From Clostridiales bacterium (GTDB lineage: Bacteria; Bacillota; Clostridia; Oscillospirales; Oscillospiraceae), in contig VSNB01000068.1 in NCBI GenBank assembly GCA_009774055.1, positions 1-13,535 on the forward strand: a stretch of 13,535 bases of DNA, in the 5' to 3' direction. Positions 1-6,221 of this stretch are shown one piece after another. Positions within the stretch are counted from its first letter, which is position 1, and every line of letters starts with the position of its first letter. The notes under the pieces were generated by a model, which was not told the origin of the DNA, searched no databases, and saw only the letters and a program-made list of their open reading frames with translations. The translations under genes and the position numbers were made by a program.

Positions 1-117
1 GCGCTGGGCGCGGGCCTCGGCGTTTGGGGCGTTGTCAATCTGCTGGAGGGCTACGGCTCGGACAACCCCGGCTCCAAAAGCCAGGGCATGAAACACTTGA
101 CCCCCAAATTGATGTAA
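1..117 (+). pseudogene. Maff2 family conjugation-module protein, 5' cut by window, 3' truncated
   Basis: Reading frame 1 encodes a 38-residue fragment whose first 31 residues match the Maff2 family core as I remember it: a Gly-rich hydrophobic stretch (ALGAGLGVWGVVNLLEGYG) followed by DNPGSKSQGMK. Maff2 proteins are small membrane proteins encoded in conjugation modules of Tn1549-like ICEs of Clostridia. In intact members GMK is followed by QLM, a Gly-rich hydrophobic segment and further C-terminal residues. Here, after K31 (bases 91-93), the frame gives HLTPKLM and stops at 115-117, so the second membrane segment is missing. The start lies outside the window. Homology and the break point are from family memory, not alignment. 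Confidence 0.72.
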
Positions 118-134
118 AGAAAAACGAGAACAAA

Positions 135-186
135 TGCGTTGTGTATGCCGCAGTTTTTGGAGAAAAATTGCAAGACTGCATTGTGT
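135..186. repeat. Direct repeat pair and hairpin at the presumed element end
   Basis: TGCGTTGTGT (135-144) recurs with one change as TGCATTGTGT (177-186), 42 bases start to start. Between them GCAGTTTTT (150-158) pairs with AAAAATTGC (163-171) across a 4-base loop, with one G-T wobble. The segment is AT-richer than its surroundings and lies directly inside the presumed junction in the Maff2 gene. It could be a recombinase or accessory-factor binding region. No function is proven by sequence alone. Confidence 0.35.
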
Positions 187-229
187 TTTCTCAACAGAGA
201 CGGTATAATGGTTAATAGACCATAGTGCC
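181..229 (+). promoter_or_regulatory. Promoter for the XRE-tnpV pair, with an overlapping imperfect dyad
   Basis: A perfect -10 TATAAT lies at 204-209, with TTGTGT at 181-186 as a weak -35 and a 17-base spacer. An imperfect dyad, GGTATAATGG (202-211) against CCATAGTGCC (220-229), covers the -10 and the start of transcription. This is a sensible place for an operator bound by the small XRE-type protein encoded just downstream (inference). Confidence 0.5.
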
Positions 230-274
230 GGGACGGTTACTGCTGATCCTGGCTCTGGAAAGGTGAGAATGACT

Positions 275-487
275 ATGAAAATCAGCTATAAACCGCTGTG
301 GAAAACACTGATCGACAAGAATCTGACCAAGAAGGATTTACGGCTACAAGCGCATTTGACAACGAATCACATCGCCAATATGGGTAAGGGAGAGCATATC
401 TCCATGCAGACCCTCATCAAGATTTGCGAAACGCTGAACTGCGACATTGCCGATGTGATCGCGCTGGTGCCGGACGACGACCCGTAA
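275..487 (+). CDS. Small XRE/Cro-type HTH regulator
   Basis: The protein is 70 residues long and almost entirely one helix-turn-helix domain. It has the pattern of the single-domain Cro/CI-like regulators common on Clostridia mobile elements: MKISYKPLWKTLIDKNLTK, then a helix pair, then a conserved MGKGEHISMQTLIKICETL segment and an acidic tail. A GTG at 263 and ATGs at 269 and 275 share the frame. The 275 ATG is chosen because it begins the conserved MKIS start and lies 8 bases after AGGTGA (261-266). It probably represses its own promoter and acts on element genes (inference). tnpV follows 18 bases later with its own AAAGGG site, so the two are likely co-transcribed. Confidence 0.8.
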   Translation: MKISYKPLWKTLIDKNLTKKDLRLQAHLTTNHIANMGKGEHISMQTLIKICETLNCDIADVIALVPDDDP

Positions 488-505
488 GGGAGAAAGGGCA
501 TCACA

Positions 506-871
506 ATGGAAAACGGATTGACCTACATTCGAGTGGGAGACTACTACATCCCTGCCTTGGCATTAGACCCAGAACCGGAGGAACCGGTCAGGGACATCGG
601 CAAGTATGGCCGCATGAGATTGGCCTATCTGAAACAGCACCGGCGCAAGCTGTACCGGGAGTTAGTGGACACTGGCAAACTCCAGGCGCACCTGCTGGAC
701 ATCAACGACACCGCCAATGAATGGCTGGACAGGATGATGCCGCAGATGGCAAAGACAGCGGGAGCTACCGAGGAACTGAAAGCCCGCGATCAGATGGCGT
801 GGGTGGGGCTGATGAATTGCTGTAAGGCACAGGTGGAGGAAATTATTTTTTCAGATTTGATATATTGCTGA
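506..871 (+). CDS. tnpV: TnpV family transposon-encoded protein
   Basis: The 121-residue protein begins MENGLTYIRVGDYYIPAL and contains the IGKYGRMR..YLKxHR and TEELKARDQMAWVGLMN segments that I recognise as TnpV, a small protein first known from the Tn4451/Tn4453 mobilizable transposons. It is now seen on many Clostridia ICEs and IMEs, usually near recombinase or relaxase genes. Its molecular role is not known to me. The length is normal for the family and both ends look intact. It follows the XRE gene in the same transcription unit and ends 5 bases before a strong hairpin. Confidence 0.82.
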   Translation: MENGLTYIRVGDYYIPALALDPEPEEPVRDIGKYGRMRLAYLKQHRRKLYRELVDTGKLQAHLLDINDTANEWLDRMMPQMAKTAGATEELKARDQMAWVGLMNCCKAQVEEIIFSDLIYC

Positions 872-875
872 CACA

Positions 876-910
876 TGACAGGGCAGATGATTCCATCATC
901 TGCCCTGTCA
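876..910. terminator. 16-bp perfect hairpin between convergent genes
   Basis: TGACAGGGCAGATGAT (876-891) is perfectly complementary to 895-910 around a TCC loop. It lies between the stop of tnpV (871) and the stop of the convergent lysR gene (948), so it could end transcription from both sides. Neither strand has a T-run directly after the stem. It is therefore not a textbook intrinsic terminator and may act as an RNA-stabilising or factor-assisted stop. Confidence 0.6.
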
Positions 911-947
911 CCCTATATCGCTCACTGATCGCTTTTCCTCAAGATGG

Positions 948-1835
948 CTAATCCCAATTTTTCTTTGCCCTGCGAACATAACGAATAAATGTATCCACCG
1001 CAGGAAACGTTTTTGCATCCTTCCGCCGTATCACTGTAATAGAAGCGTTTTCGACTTCTTGAAGCGCAAAACTGACCAACCCATTCTCCTGCCCTGCAAT
1101 ATCCTCTGACAAGAAGCCTGCTGCGGCATTTTCCCGGATGTGCTGAAAAATCGTGAATACCTGGGAAGTATACTGGATCACGTTGGGCGCACAGTCCGCC
1201 TTGCGAAATAAACGCTTTAAGTATTTCGTCTGGCTGTAGTGGTCAGAAAGCATAATGAGGGGCGTTTGCCCAATCTGTTTGAGAGATATGATCTGCTCAC
1301 GGGCCAGCGGATTTTTTTGATGCACGCAGAACAACAGGCGGCTATGTCCAACTGTAACATAGCGATATTTTTCATCCGGCAGAGCGATGGAAACACACAG
1401 GGCGAAGTCCAATTCACCAGTGTCAATTTTTTGGTAAAGACGTTCTGTAGAATCCTCAGTTACCTCGAAGGTAATCCCAGGGTGAGCTGCATGGAACCCC
1501 TTTCGCAATCTGGGGAAAACGGCCCCTGCCCCCATTGGAGCAACACCAATACGCAAGATAGTTTTCGCCTGTCCAATCAGCTCCGTATTTTTTCGCAGTT
1601 GACCATAAGAACGAAGCATGTGCTCCGCTTCACGCAAGAAGTCACGTCCCTGATCGGTCAATGCAATACTGTTAGGCCGGTGTTCAAACAAGGCAAAACC
1701 ACACTCGGATTCCAAATCACGAATGGATGTGGATATCCCAGGCTGGGAGATAGACAATTCTCGCGCGGCTTTCGTCAAACTTTGGTATTTGCATACGGTT
1801 ACAAAGTATTGCAGTTGCTGAAGCGTCATAAACAT
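948..1835 (-). CDS. LysR-type transcriptional regulator of the tartrate-type operon
   Basis: This is a 295-residue LysR-family protein. The N-terminal winged HTH spans about residues 4-63 (MTLQQLQYF, SLTKAARELSISQPGISTSI, FALFEHRPNSIALTDQG). A periplasmic-binding-like effector domain follows from about residue 90, starting LRIGVAPMGAG. An upstream ATG at 1886 is in frame, but the ATG at 1835 fits the family start and sits 5 bases after a GGAGG on the minus strand. A further ATG is at 1829. The gene is divergent from the operon at 1995. In E. coli the LysR protein TtdR is likewise divergent from ttdABT and activates it with tartrate, so a tartrate or dicarboxylate sensor is likely. Effector identity is inferred from neighbours, not from residues. 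Confidence 0.93.
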   Translation of the reverse strand: MFMTLQQLQYFVTVCKYQSLTKAARELSISQPGISTSIRDLESECGFALFEHRPNSIALTDQGRDFLREAEHMLRSYGQLRKNTELIGQAKTILRIGVAPMGAGAVFPRLRKGFHAAHPGITFEVTEDSTERLYQKIDTGELDFALCVSIALPDEKYRYVTVGHSRLLFCVHQKNPLAREQIISLKQIGQTPLIMLSDHYSQTKYLKRLFRKADCAPNVIQYTSQVFTIFQHIRENAAAGFLSEDIAGQENGLVSFALQEVENASITVIRRKDAKTFPAVDTFIRYVRRAKKNWD

Positions 1836-1857
1836 CTCTCCCTCCCGCTTTTTGCCT

Positions 1858-1886
1858 ATTATAGCATAACTAAATTCTATGCACAA
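1858..1886 (-). promoter_or_regulatory. Predicted lysR promoter
   Basis: On the minus strand TTGTGC (1886-1881) is followed after 17 bases by a perfect TATAAT (1863-1858), 22 bases upstream of the lysR ATG. The spacer exactly contains the GCATA-N9-TATGC dyad, so binding there would cover the promoter. This fits the negative autoregulation common among LysR proteins. Confidence 0.55.
1864..1882. promoter_or_regulatory. LysR-type binding box (T-N11-A dyad)
   Basis: GCATA (1864-1868) and TATGC (1878-1882) form a perfect dyad separated by 9 bases and include T1867-N11-A1879, the LysR consensus. Its centre is about 63 bases upstream of the transcription start predicted for the operon at 1995, the usual place of a LysR recognition site. 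A second overlapping dyad, CTAT-N5-ATAG (1877-1889), could extend the site toward an activation half-site. Confidence 0.6.
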
Positions 1887-1900
1887 TAGTATATCTGTAT

Positions 1901-1934
1901 TTTACACAATTTTATTCTTATGTTATATTATAAT
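1901..1934 (+). promoter_or_regulatory. Predicted promoter of the tartrate-type operon
   Basis: TTTACA (1901-1906) is followed after 17 bases by TATATT (1924-1929), preceded by TG (1921-1922) as an extended -10. A perfect TATAAT overlaps at 1929-1934 but has no good -35 at normal spacing. A start near 1936 would give a leader of about 60 bases. The LysR box lies upstream, as expected for an activated promoter. Confidence 0.55.
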
Positions 1935-1994
1935 TAAGGAGATGAAAGCTGCGCAGCGTCATTTCTCCCGAATATAACAAGGAGGAGTTGCGCT

Positions 1995-3251
1995 ATGTCC
2001 CCGGTAGTCATAACCCTGCTGTTCCTGGCCTTCGCCATCGTGATGTTCATCCTTGAGAAGATTCCCCTTGGGCTGACCGCCACGATTGTGGCTATTGGCC
2101 TGAACATAACCGGCGTCCTCAGCGCATCCGACACCTTCGCGGGCTACGTCAACAGTAATGTCATTCTGTGTATCGGTATGTTCGTGGTAGGGCAGGCACT
2201 GTTTGAGACAGGCATGGCAAATAAGATTGGCGGTCTGGTCACCCGATTTGCCAAAAGCGAGCGGATTCTGATTGCTGCCATCATGGTCATTGTTGGCATT
2301 ATGTCCGGCTTTCTTTCCAACACAGGCACCGCCGCAGTGCTTATCCCCGTAGTGTGCGGCATTGCGGACGAGTCGGGCTACTCTCGGGGCAAACTGCTGA
2401 TGCCCTTGGTGTTTGCCGCCGCCCTGGGTGGGAACCTGTCCATCATCGGCGCCCCCGGCAACCTGATGGGCATTGATGCGTTGAACAACCTGGGCATCCA
2501 GACCGGTTTCTTTGAGTACATCGCTGTTGGCGCCCCCATGCTGATTCTCGGCATCCTCTATTTCGTTTTCATTGGCTATCGGTTCCTGCCTGATACCAAG
2601 GGCGAAGGCGATGCTGACGGTCAGAACGACTATAGCGGCGTCCCGCAGTGGAAACAGGTCACCTCGCTGGTTGTTCTGATTGTGGTGATCCTGGCTATGA
2701 TTTTTGAGGGCCAAATCGGCATTAAACTCCAAGTTTCCGCCTGCGTTGGCGCGGCCTTTCTGGTACTCACCGGCATCATCAACGAGAAGGCGGCGCTCCG
2801 CTCCATTGATCTAAAGGTAGTTCTGCTCTTTGGCGGATCGCTGGCTCTTGCCAAAGCACTGGAAACCACCGGAGCTGGCAGCCTGATTGCTGACACCATT
2901 GTAGGTGCCCTGGGCGAGAACCCCAGCCCCATCATCCTGCTGCTGGTCATCTTCATCGTGGGATGTACTCTGACCAATTTTATGTCCAACACCGCCACCA
3001 CCGCTCTTATGGTCCCTATCTCCGTCTCATTGGCCCAGAGCCTAGGGGCGGACCCCCGCTCCATGGTGATTGCAACTGTTATCTCCTGCTCCTGCGCTTA
3101 CGCCACCCCCATCGGAATGCCCGCCAACACCATGGTGGTGGGGCTGGGCGGCTACAAGTTCAACGACTATGTGAAATCCGGCCTGCCTCTCATTGGGGTA
3201 TCCTTTGTGATTTGCATGGTGCTGCTGCCAATCCTTTACCCCTTCTATTAA
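1995..3251 (+). CDS. DASS/SLC13-family dicarboxylate (probable tartrate) transporter
   Basis: This 418-residue inner-membrane protein has about eleven hydrophobic segments and the two Ser-Asn-Thr motifs that bind sodium and carboxylate in the DASS family: SNT at 108-110 (FLSNTGTAAVLIP) and 331-333 (FMSNTATTALMVP). It is somewhat shorter than the bacterial INDY homologue, mainly in the central cytoplasmic loop (about residues 197-222). AAGGAGG lies 9 bases before the ATG. As first gene of the operon, next to tartrate dehydratase genes, it most likely brings in L-tartrate. E. coli TtdT, a DASS protein, does so in exchange for succinate. Exchange versus sodium symport cannot be told from the sequence, and other C4-dicarboxylates are possible. 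Confidence 0.88.
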   Translation: MSPVVITLLFLAFAIVMFILEKIPLGLTATIVAIGLNITGVLSASDTFAGYVNSNVILCIGMFVVGQALFETGMANKIGGLVTRFAKSERILIAAIMVIVGIMSGFLSNTGTAAVLIPVVCGIADESGYSRGKLLMPLVFAAALGGNLSIIGAPGNLMGIDALNNLGIQTGFFEYIAVGAPMLILGILYFVFIGYRFLPDTKGEGDADGQNDYSGVPQWKQVTSLVVLIVVILAMIFEGQIGIKLQVSACVGAAFLVLTGIINEKAALRSIDLKVVLLFGGSLALAKALETTGAGSLIADTIVGALGENPSPIILLLVIFIVGCTLTNFMSNTATTALMVPISVSLAQSLGADPRSMVIATVISCSCAYATPIGMPANTMVVGLGGYKFNDYVKSGLPLIGVSFVICMVLLPILYPFY

Positions 3252-3295
3252 GCGAGACACAGCTCTGCTGTAATTTTATACGAGGAGGTTATTTC

Positions 3296-4195
3296 ATGAC
3301 AAAACAAGAAAATGTCCAGCACATGCGGGAGATGATGGCAAAATTCATCGCGCACACGGGAAAAAAGCTGCCCGATGATGTTATTGCCAAGCTCCAGGAG
3401 CTGCGGGACAAGGAGGACAGCCCCCTGGCCAAGACCATCTACGATACCATGTTCCGCAATCAGGAGTTGGCGGTGAAGCTGGACCGTCCCTCCTGCCAGG
3501 ACACCGGCGTACTCCAGTTCTGGGTGAAGTGCGGCACCGCCTTCCCCCTTATCAATGAGCTGGAAGTCCTGCTGAAAGAGGCCGTTGTGCAGGCCACCTT
3601 TGACGCGCCTCTGCGCCACAACTCCGTGGAAACCTTTGACGAATATAACACCGGGAAAAATGTCGGCAAGGGAACCCCTACCGTATGGTGGGATATTGTA
3701 CCCAATTCTGACCAGTGCGAAATCTATACCTATATGGCAGGTGGAGGCTGCACCCTCCCCGGTCACGCCATGGTGCTCATGCCCGGCGAGGGCTACGAGG
3801 GCGTGACCAGGTTTGTCCTGGACCGCATGACCTCCTATGGCCTGAACGCCTGCCCGCCGCTGCTGGTGGGCGTAGGCGTGGCCACTTCGGTGGAAACTGC
3901 CGCTCTTCTGTCCAAGAAGGCCCTTATGCGGCCCATCGGTTCCCACAACGAAAACGAGCGGGCGGCAAAAATGGAAAAGCTGCTGGAGGACGGCATCAAC
4001 GCCATCGGCCTGGGTCCCCAGGGCATGGGCGGAAAATACTCCGTCCTGGGCGTCCACATTGAGAACACCGCCCGGCACCCCTCCGCCATCGGCGTGGCGG
4101 TGAACGTGGGCTGCTGGAGCCACCGGCGGGGCCATATCATCTTTGACAAGGACCTCAACTACACCATTCTTTCTCATTCGGAGGTGACGCTGTAA
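3296..4195 (+). CDS. ttdA: L(+)-tartrate dehydratase subunit alpha
   Basis: The 299-residue protein matches E. coli TtdA along its whole length as I recall it: PDDV near the start, the RPSCQDTG, APLRHN and NTGKN segments, YMAGGGCTLPGHAMVLMP, GEGYEGV, NACPPLLVGVG, ATSVETAALLS, GVHIE..ARHP, GCWSHRRG and a final LSH. Cys67, Cys186 and Cys273 sit at the usual positions of the three 4Fe-4S ligands of class I (iron-sulfur) hydro-lyases. With TtdB it would dehydrate L-tartrate to oxaloacetate in the cytoplasm and should be oxygen-labile. GAGGAGG lies 7 bases before the ATG. The stop overlaps the ttdB start by one base. Fumarate or another 2-hydroxy-dicarboxylate is the main alternative substrate. 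Confidence 0.9.
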   Translation: MTKQENVQHMREMMAKFIAHTGKKLPDDVIAKLQELRDKEDSPLAKTIYDTMFRNQELAVKLDRPSCQDTGVLQFWVKCGTAFPLINELEVLLKEAVVQATFDAPLRHNSVETFDEYNTGKNVGKGTPTVWWDIVPNSDQCEIYTYMAGGGCTLPGHAMVLMPGEGYEGVTRFVLDRMTSYGLNACPPLLVGVGVATSVETAALLSKKALMRPIGSHNENERAAKMEKLLEDGINAIGLGPQGMGGKYSVLGVHIENTARHPSAIGVAVNVGCWSHRRGHIIFDKDLNYTILSHSEVTL

Positions 4196-4821
4196 TGGTA
4201 GAAATCAGAGACGGTAAAAAAGTCCTCACCACGCCCATCTCGGCGGAGGACTTGAAGGACATCCATATCGGTGACATCGTATATCTGACGGGCAGCCTGA
4301 CCACCTGCCGGGACGTGGCCCACCGGCGCGTGGTGGAGGAGGGCCAGGAGATCCCTGTGGACGTGCGGAACAACGCCATTCTCCACGCCGGACCTATCAT
4401 CCGCCCCTTGGAGGGTGGCAAGTTTGAGATGGTTTCCGTTGGCCCCACCACCTCCATGCGCATGGAGAAATTCGAGTACGATTTTGTAAAAACTACCGGC
4501 GTCCGCGTTATCGTAGGCAAGGGCGGTATGCGCGAAAACACCCAGCGGGCCTGCAAGGAGTTGGGGGCTATTCACTGCGTATTCCCCGCCGGAAACGCTG
4601 TGGTCGCTGCTGTGGAGGTAGAGGAGATTGTCAGGGCAGAGTGGCGGGACCTGGGTATGCCCGAAACCCTGTGGAACTGCCGGGTGAAGGAGTTCGGGCC
4701 GTTGATCGTCTCCATCGACAGCGAGGGACGCAACTATTTTGAGGAAAAGAAGGTAGAATACAACCAGCGCAAAGACGAGCAGGTAGAGTTGATCTCCAAG
4801 CAGGTTGGCTTCATCAAGTAA
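4195..4821 (+). CDS. ttdB: L(+)-tartrate dehydratase subunit beta
   Basis: This 208-residue protein is the C-terminal (fumarase beta) domain of the class I hydro-lyase and forms the active site with TtdA. It carries LTTPISAEDL, GDIVYLTGSLTTCRDVAHRR, the conserved AILHAGPIIRP, MVSVGPTTSMRME, TGVRVIVGKGGM, VFPAGNAVVAA and KEFGPLIVSIDSEG. These agree closely with E. coli TtdB (about 200 residues). The N-terminus is a few residues longer (MVEIRDGK). The ATG shares one base with the ttdA stop (TAATG), so the two are probably translated in coupled fashion and in equal amounts. The separate alpha and beta genes and the TtdA-like detail favour tartrate over fumarate, but the substrate is not proven. 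Confidence 0.9.
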   Translation: MVEIRDGKKVLTTPISAEDLKDIHIGDIVYLTGSLTTCRDVAHRRVVEEGQEIPVDVRNNAILHAGPIIRPLEGGKFEMVSVGPTTSMRMEKFEYDFVKTTGVRVIVGKGGMRENTQRACKELGAIHCVFPAGNAVVAAVEVEEIVRAEWRDLGMPETLWNCRVKEFGPLIVSIDSEGRNYFEEKKVEYNQRKDEQVELISKQVGFIK

Positions 4822-4835
4822 ACGGGAGGTACAAA

Positions 4836-6221
4836 ATGAAAAACGTAATTATCAATAAGCCAGAGCCTGCTCCTGGTATTCTGAAGCGGGTGGATTTATT
4901 TGCCATCGCTATCGGCATGGTGGTCGGTTCGGGAATGGTCACTCTGATCGGACCGGCAATGGCCTACACCGGATACTCTGTGTGGCTGGCCTACCTCGCG
5001 GCAATCATCATGGGCTTCTTCATGGTGTTCCCCTACATCATTCTCTCCGGTACGCTCCGGCTGGCCGGAGGCCCCTACTCCATCGTTACCAATCTGGGCG
5101 GCATCAGCGCTGGCGGATTGATCTGCTACTCCAAGCTGGTCATGCCGATTCTGAACAGCTCCTTTGCGCTGGCCTTCGGAATGTATGCCCACGAACTGCT
5201 CCCTATGTTTTCCGCCAAGACATTATCGATTGCCAGCGTCCTGATCCTGTTTGTTCTGAACCTTATGGGTATGGACATTTTCGCAAAGGCCAGCAAAATC
5301 ATGTCCGGCGTTTTGCTTCTGACCATGCTGGCCTACGTTGTTTTCGGCCTTACCCAAATCAAGCAGCCAATCTTTGACTTTTCTGGCGAGAAAATGTTTA
5401 CCGGCGGCGTTGTCGGTTTTATGATGGCTGCTCTGCTCCTGATTAACTCCGCGAACGGCTATTACAACGTCTTATGGTACGGCAAAGATGCCAAACGTGC
5501 CACAAAAGACATCCCCTTTGCCAGTCTCGCGTGCGTTCCCTGTCTGCTCTTTGTCTATGTAAGTCTGGCAATGGTGACCGGCGGCGTCCTTCCCCATGAC
5601 GAGGTTGCAGGTGTTGAAACCATCCTGCCCGCAGCGCAAGCAATCCTCCCCGGAGGGATTTATAAGTTGTTCCTGCTGGGTGGTCCCCTTATGGCTATCA
5701 CCACAACGCTGAACGGCGTGTTCAATGATGTCCGCTACCCGGTCACCCAGGCCACCGTGGACGGCTGGCTGCCCAAGGCTATCGCCAAAGAGAATCGTTT
5801 TGGCATCCCCACTCCGATTTATATCTACACCCTGATTATTGTGCTTCTCCCCATTCTGCTGGACATGAGCATCGTGACGATCACAAATATTTTCCAGGTC
5901 ATTACATTCTTCATGAATGTGACCATTGTGTATTCGATTGCTCAAATGCCCAGGAAGTACCCGGAGGCATGGGGCAAAAACAAATTCCATCTGTCCAAAG
6001 GTGCGCTCTATGCCTTCTGCACCGTCAGTATCATCATCTACACCGTCATCTTCATCAAGGGAATCATCAGCATTAAGCCCGTTTACGCTGTTGCAGCGGT
6101 CGCAGTCATGGTGTGCTTCATTTTGCTGGGTGTGTACCTGTCAAAGCGTGGAGGCATCCATGTTGAAACCTCTGTATGGGCAAGCGAGGAAGATACACAA
6201 TCTGAGGGAGGGAAACAGTAA
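4836..6221 (+). CDS. APC-superfamily amino-acid-type permease
   Basis: This is a 461-residue integral membrane protein with about twelve hydrophobic helices and a short hydrophilic tail. It begins with the APC pattern: a short cytoplasmic N-terminus (GILKRVDLFAIAIGMVVGSG), with the unwound GSG substrate-binding segment in helix 1 and PAMAYTGYSVWLAYL in helix 2. GGGAGG lies 6 bases before the ATG and 14 bases separate it from ttdB, so it belongs to the tartrate operon. No transporter of this family is part of the E. coli ttd set. APC proteins usually move amino acids or amines, so it may import an amino-acid conjugate for the hydrolase encoded next, or export a product. Its substrate is unknown. 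Confidence 0.85.
   Translation: MKNVIINKPEPAPGILKRVDLFAIAIGMVVGSGMVTLIGPAMAYTGYSVWLAYLAAIIMGFFMVFPYIILSGTLRLAGGPYSIVTNLGGISAGGLICYSKLVMPILNSSFALAFGMYAHELLPMFSAKTLSIASVLILFVLNLMGMDIFAKASKIMSGVLLLTMLAYVVFGLTQIKQPIFDFSGEKMFTGGVVGFMMAALLLINSANGYYNVLWYGKDAKRATKDIPFASLACVPCLLFVYVSLAMVTGGVLPHDEVAGVETILPAAQAILPGGIYKLFLLGGPLMAITTTLNGVFNDVRYPVTQATVDGWLPKAIAKENRFGIPTPIYIYTLIIVLLPILLDMSIVTITNIFQVITFFMNVTIVYSIAQMPRKYPEAWGKNKFHLSKGALYAFCTVSIIIYTVIFIKGIISIKPVYAVAAVAVMVCFILLGVYLSKRGGIHVETSVWASEEDTQSEGGKQ

Noticed and set aside
1239..1889. 216-codon frame on the plus strand opposite lysR
   Set aside because: It is antisense to a well-conserved LysR gene, with no family features of its own.
2963..3295. Open frame upstream of and in frame with ttdA
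   Set aside because: It overlaps the conserved end of the transporter gene in another frame and its sequence is low-complexity. The ATG at 3296 has a strong ribosome-binding site and the family start.
3248..4177. 309-codon minus-strand frame opposite ttdA
   Set aside because: It is rich in His, Gly and Val, as expected for the mirror of a GC-rich gene. No ribosome-binding site or recognisable family.
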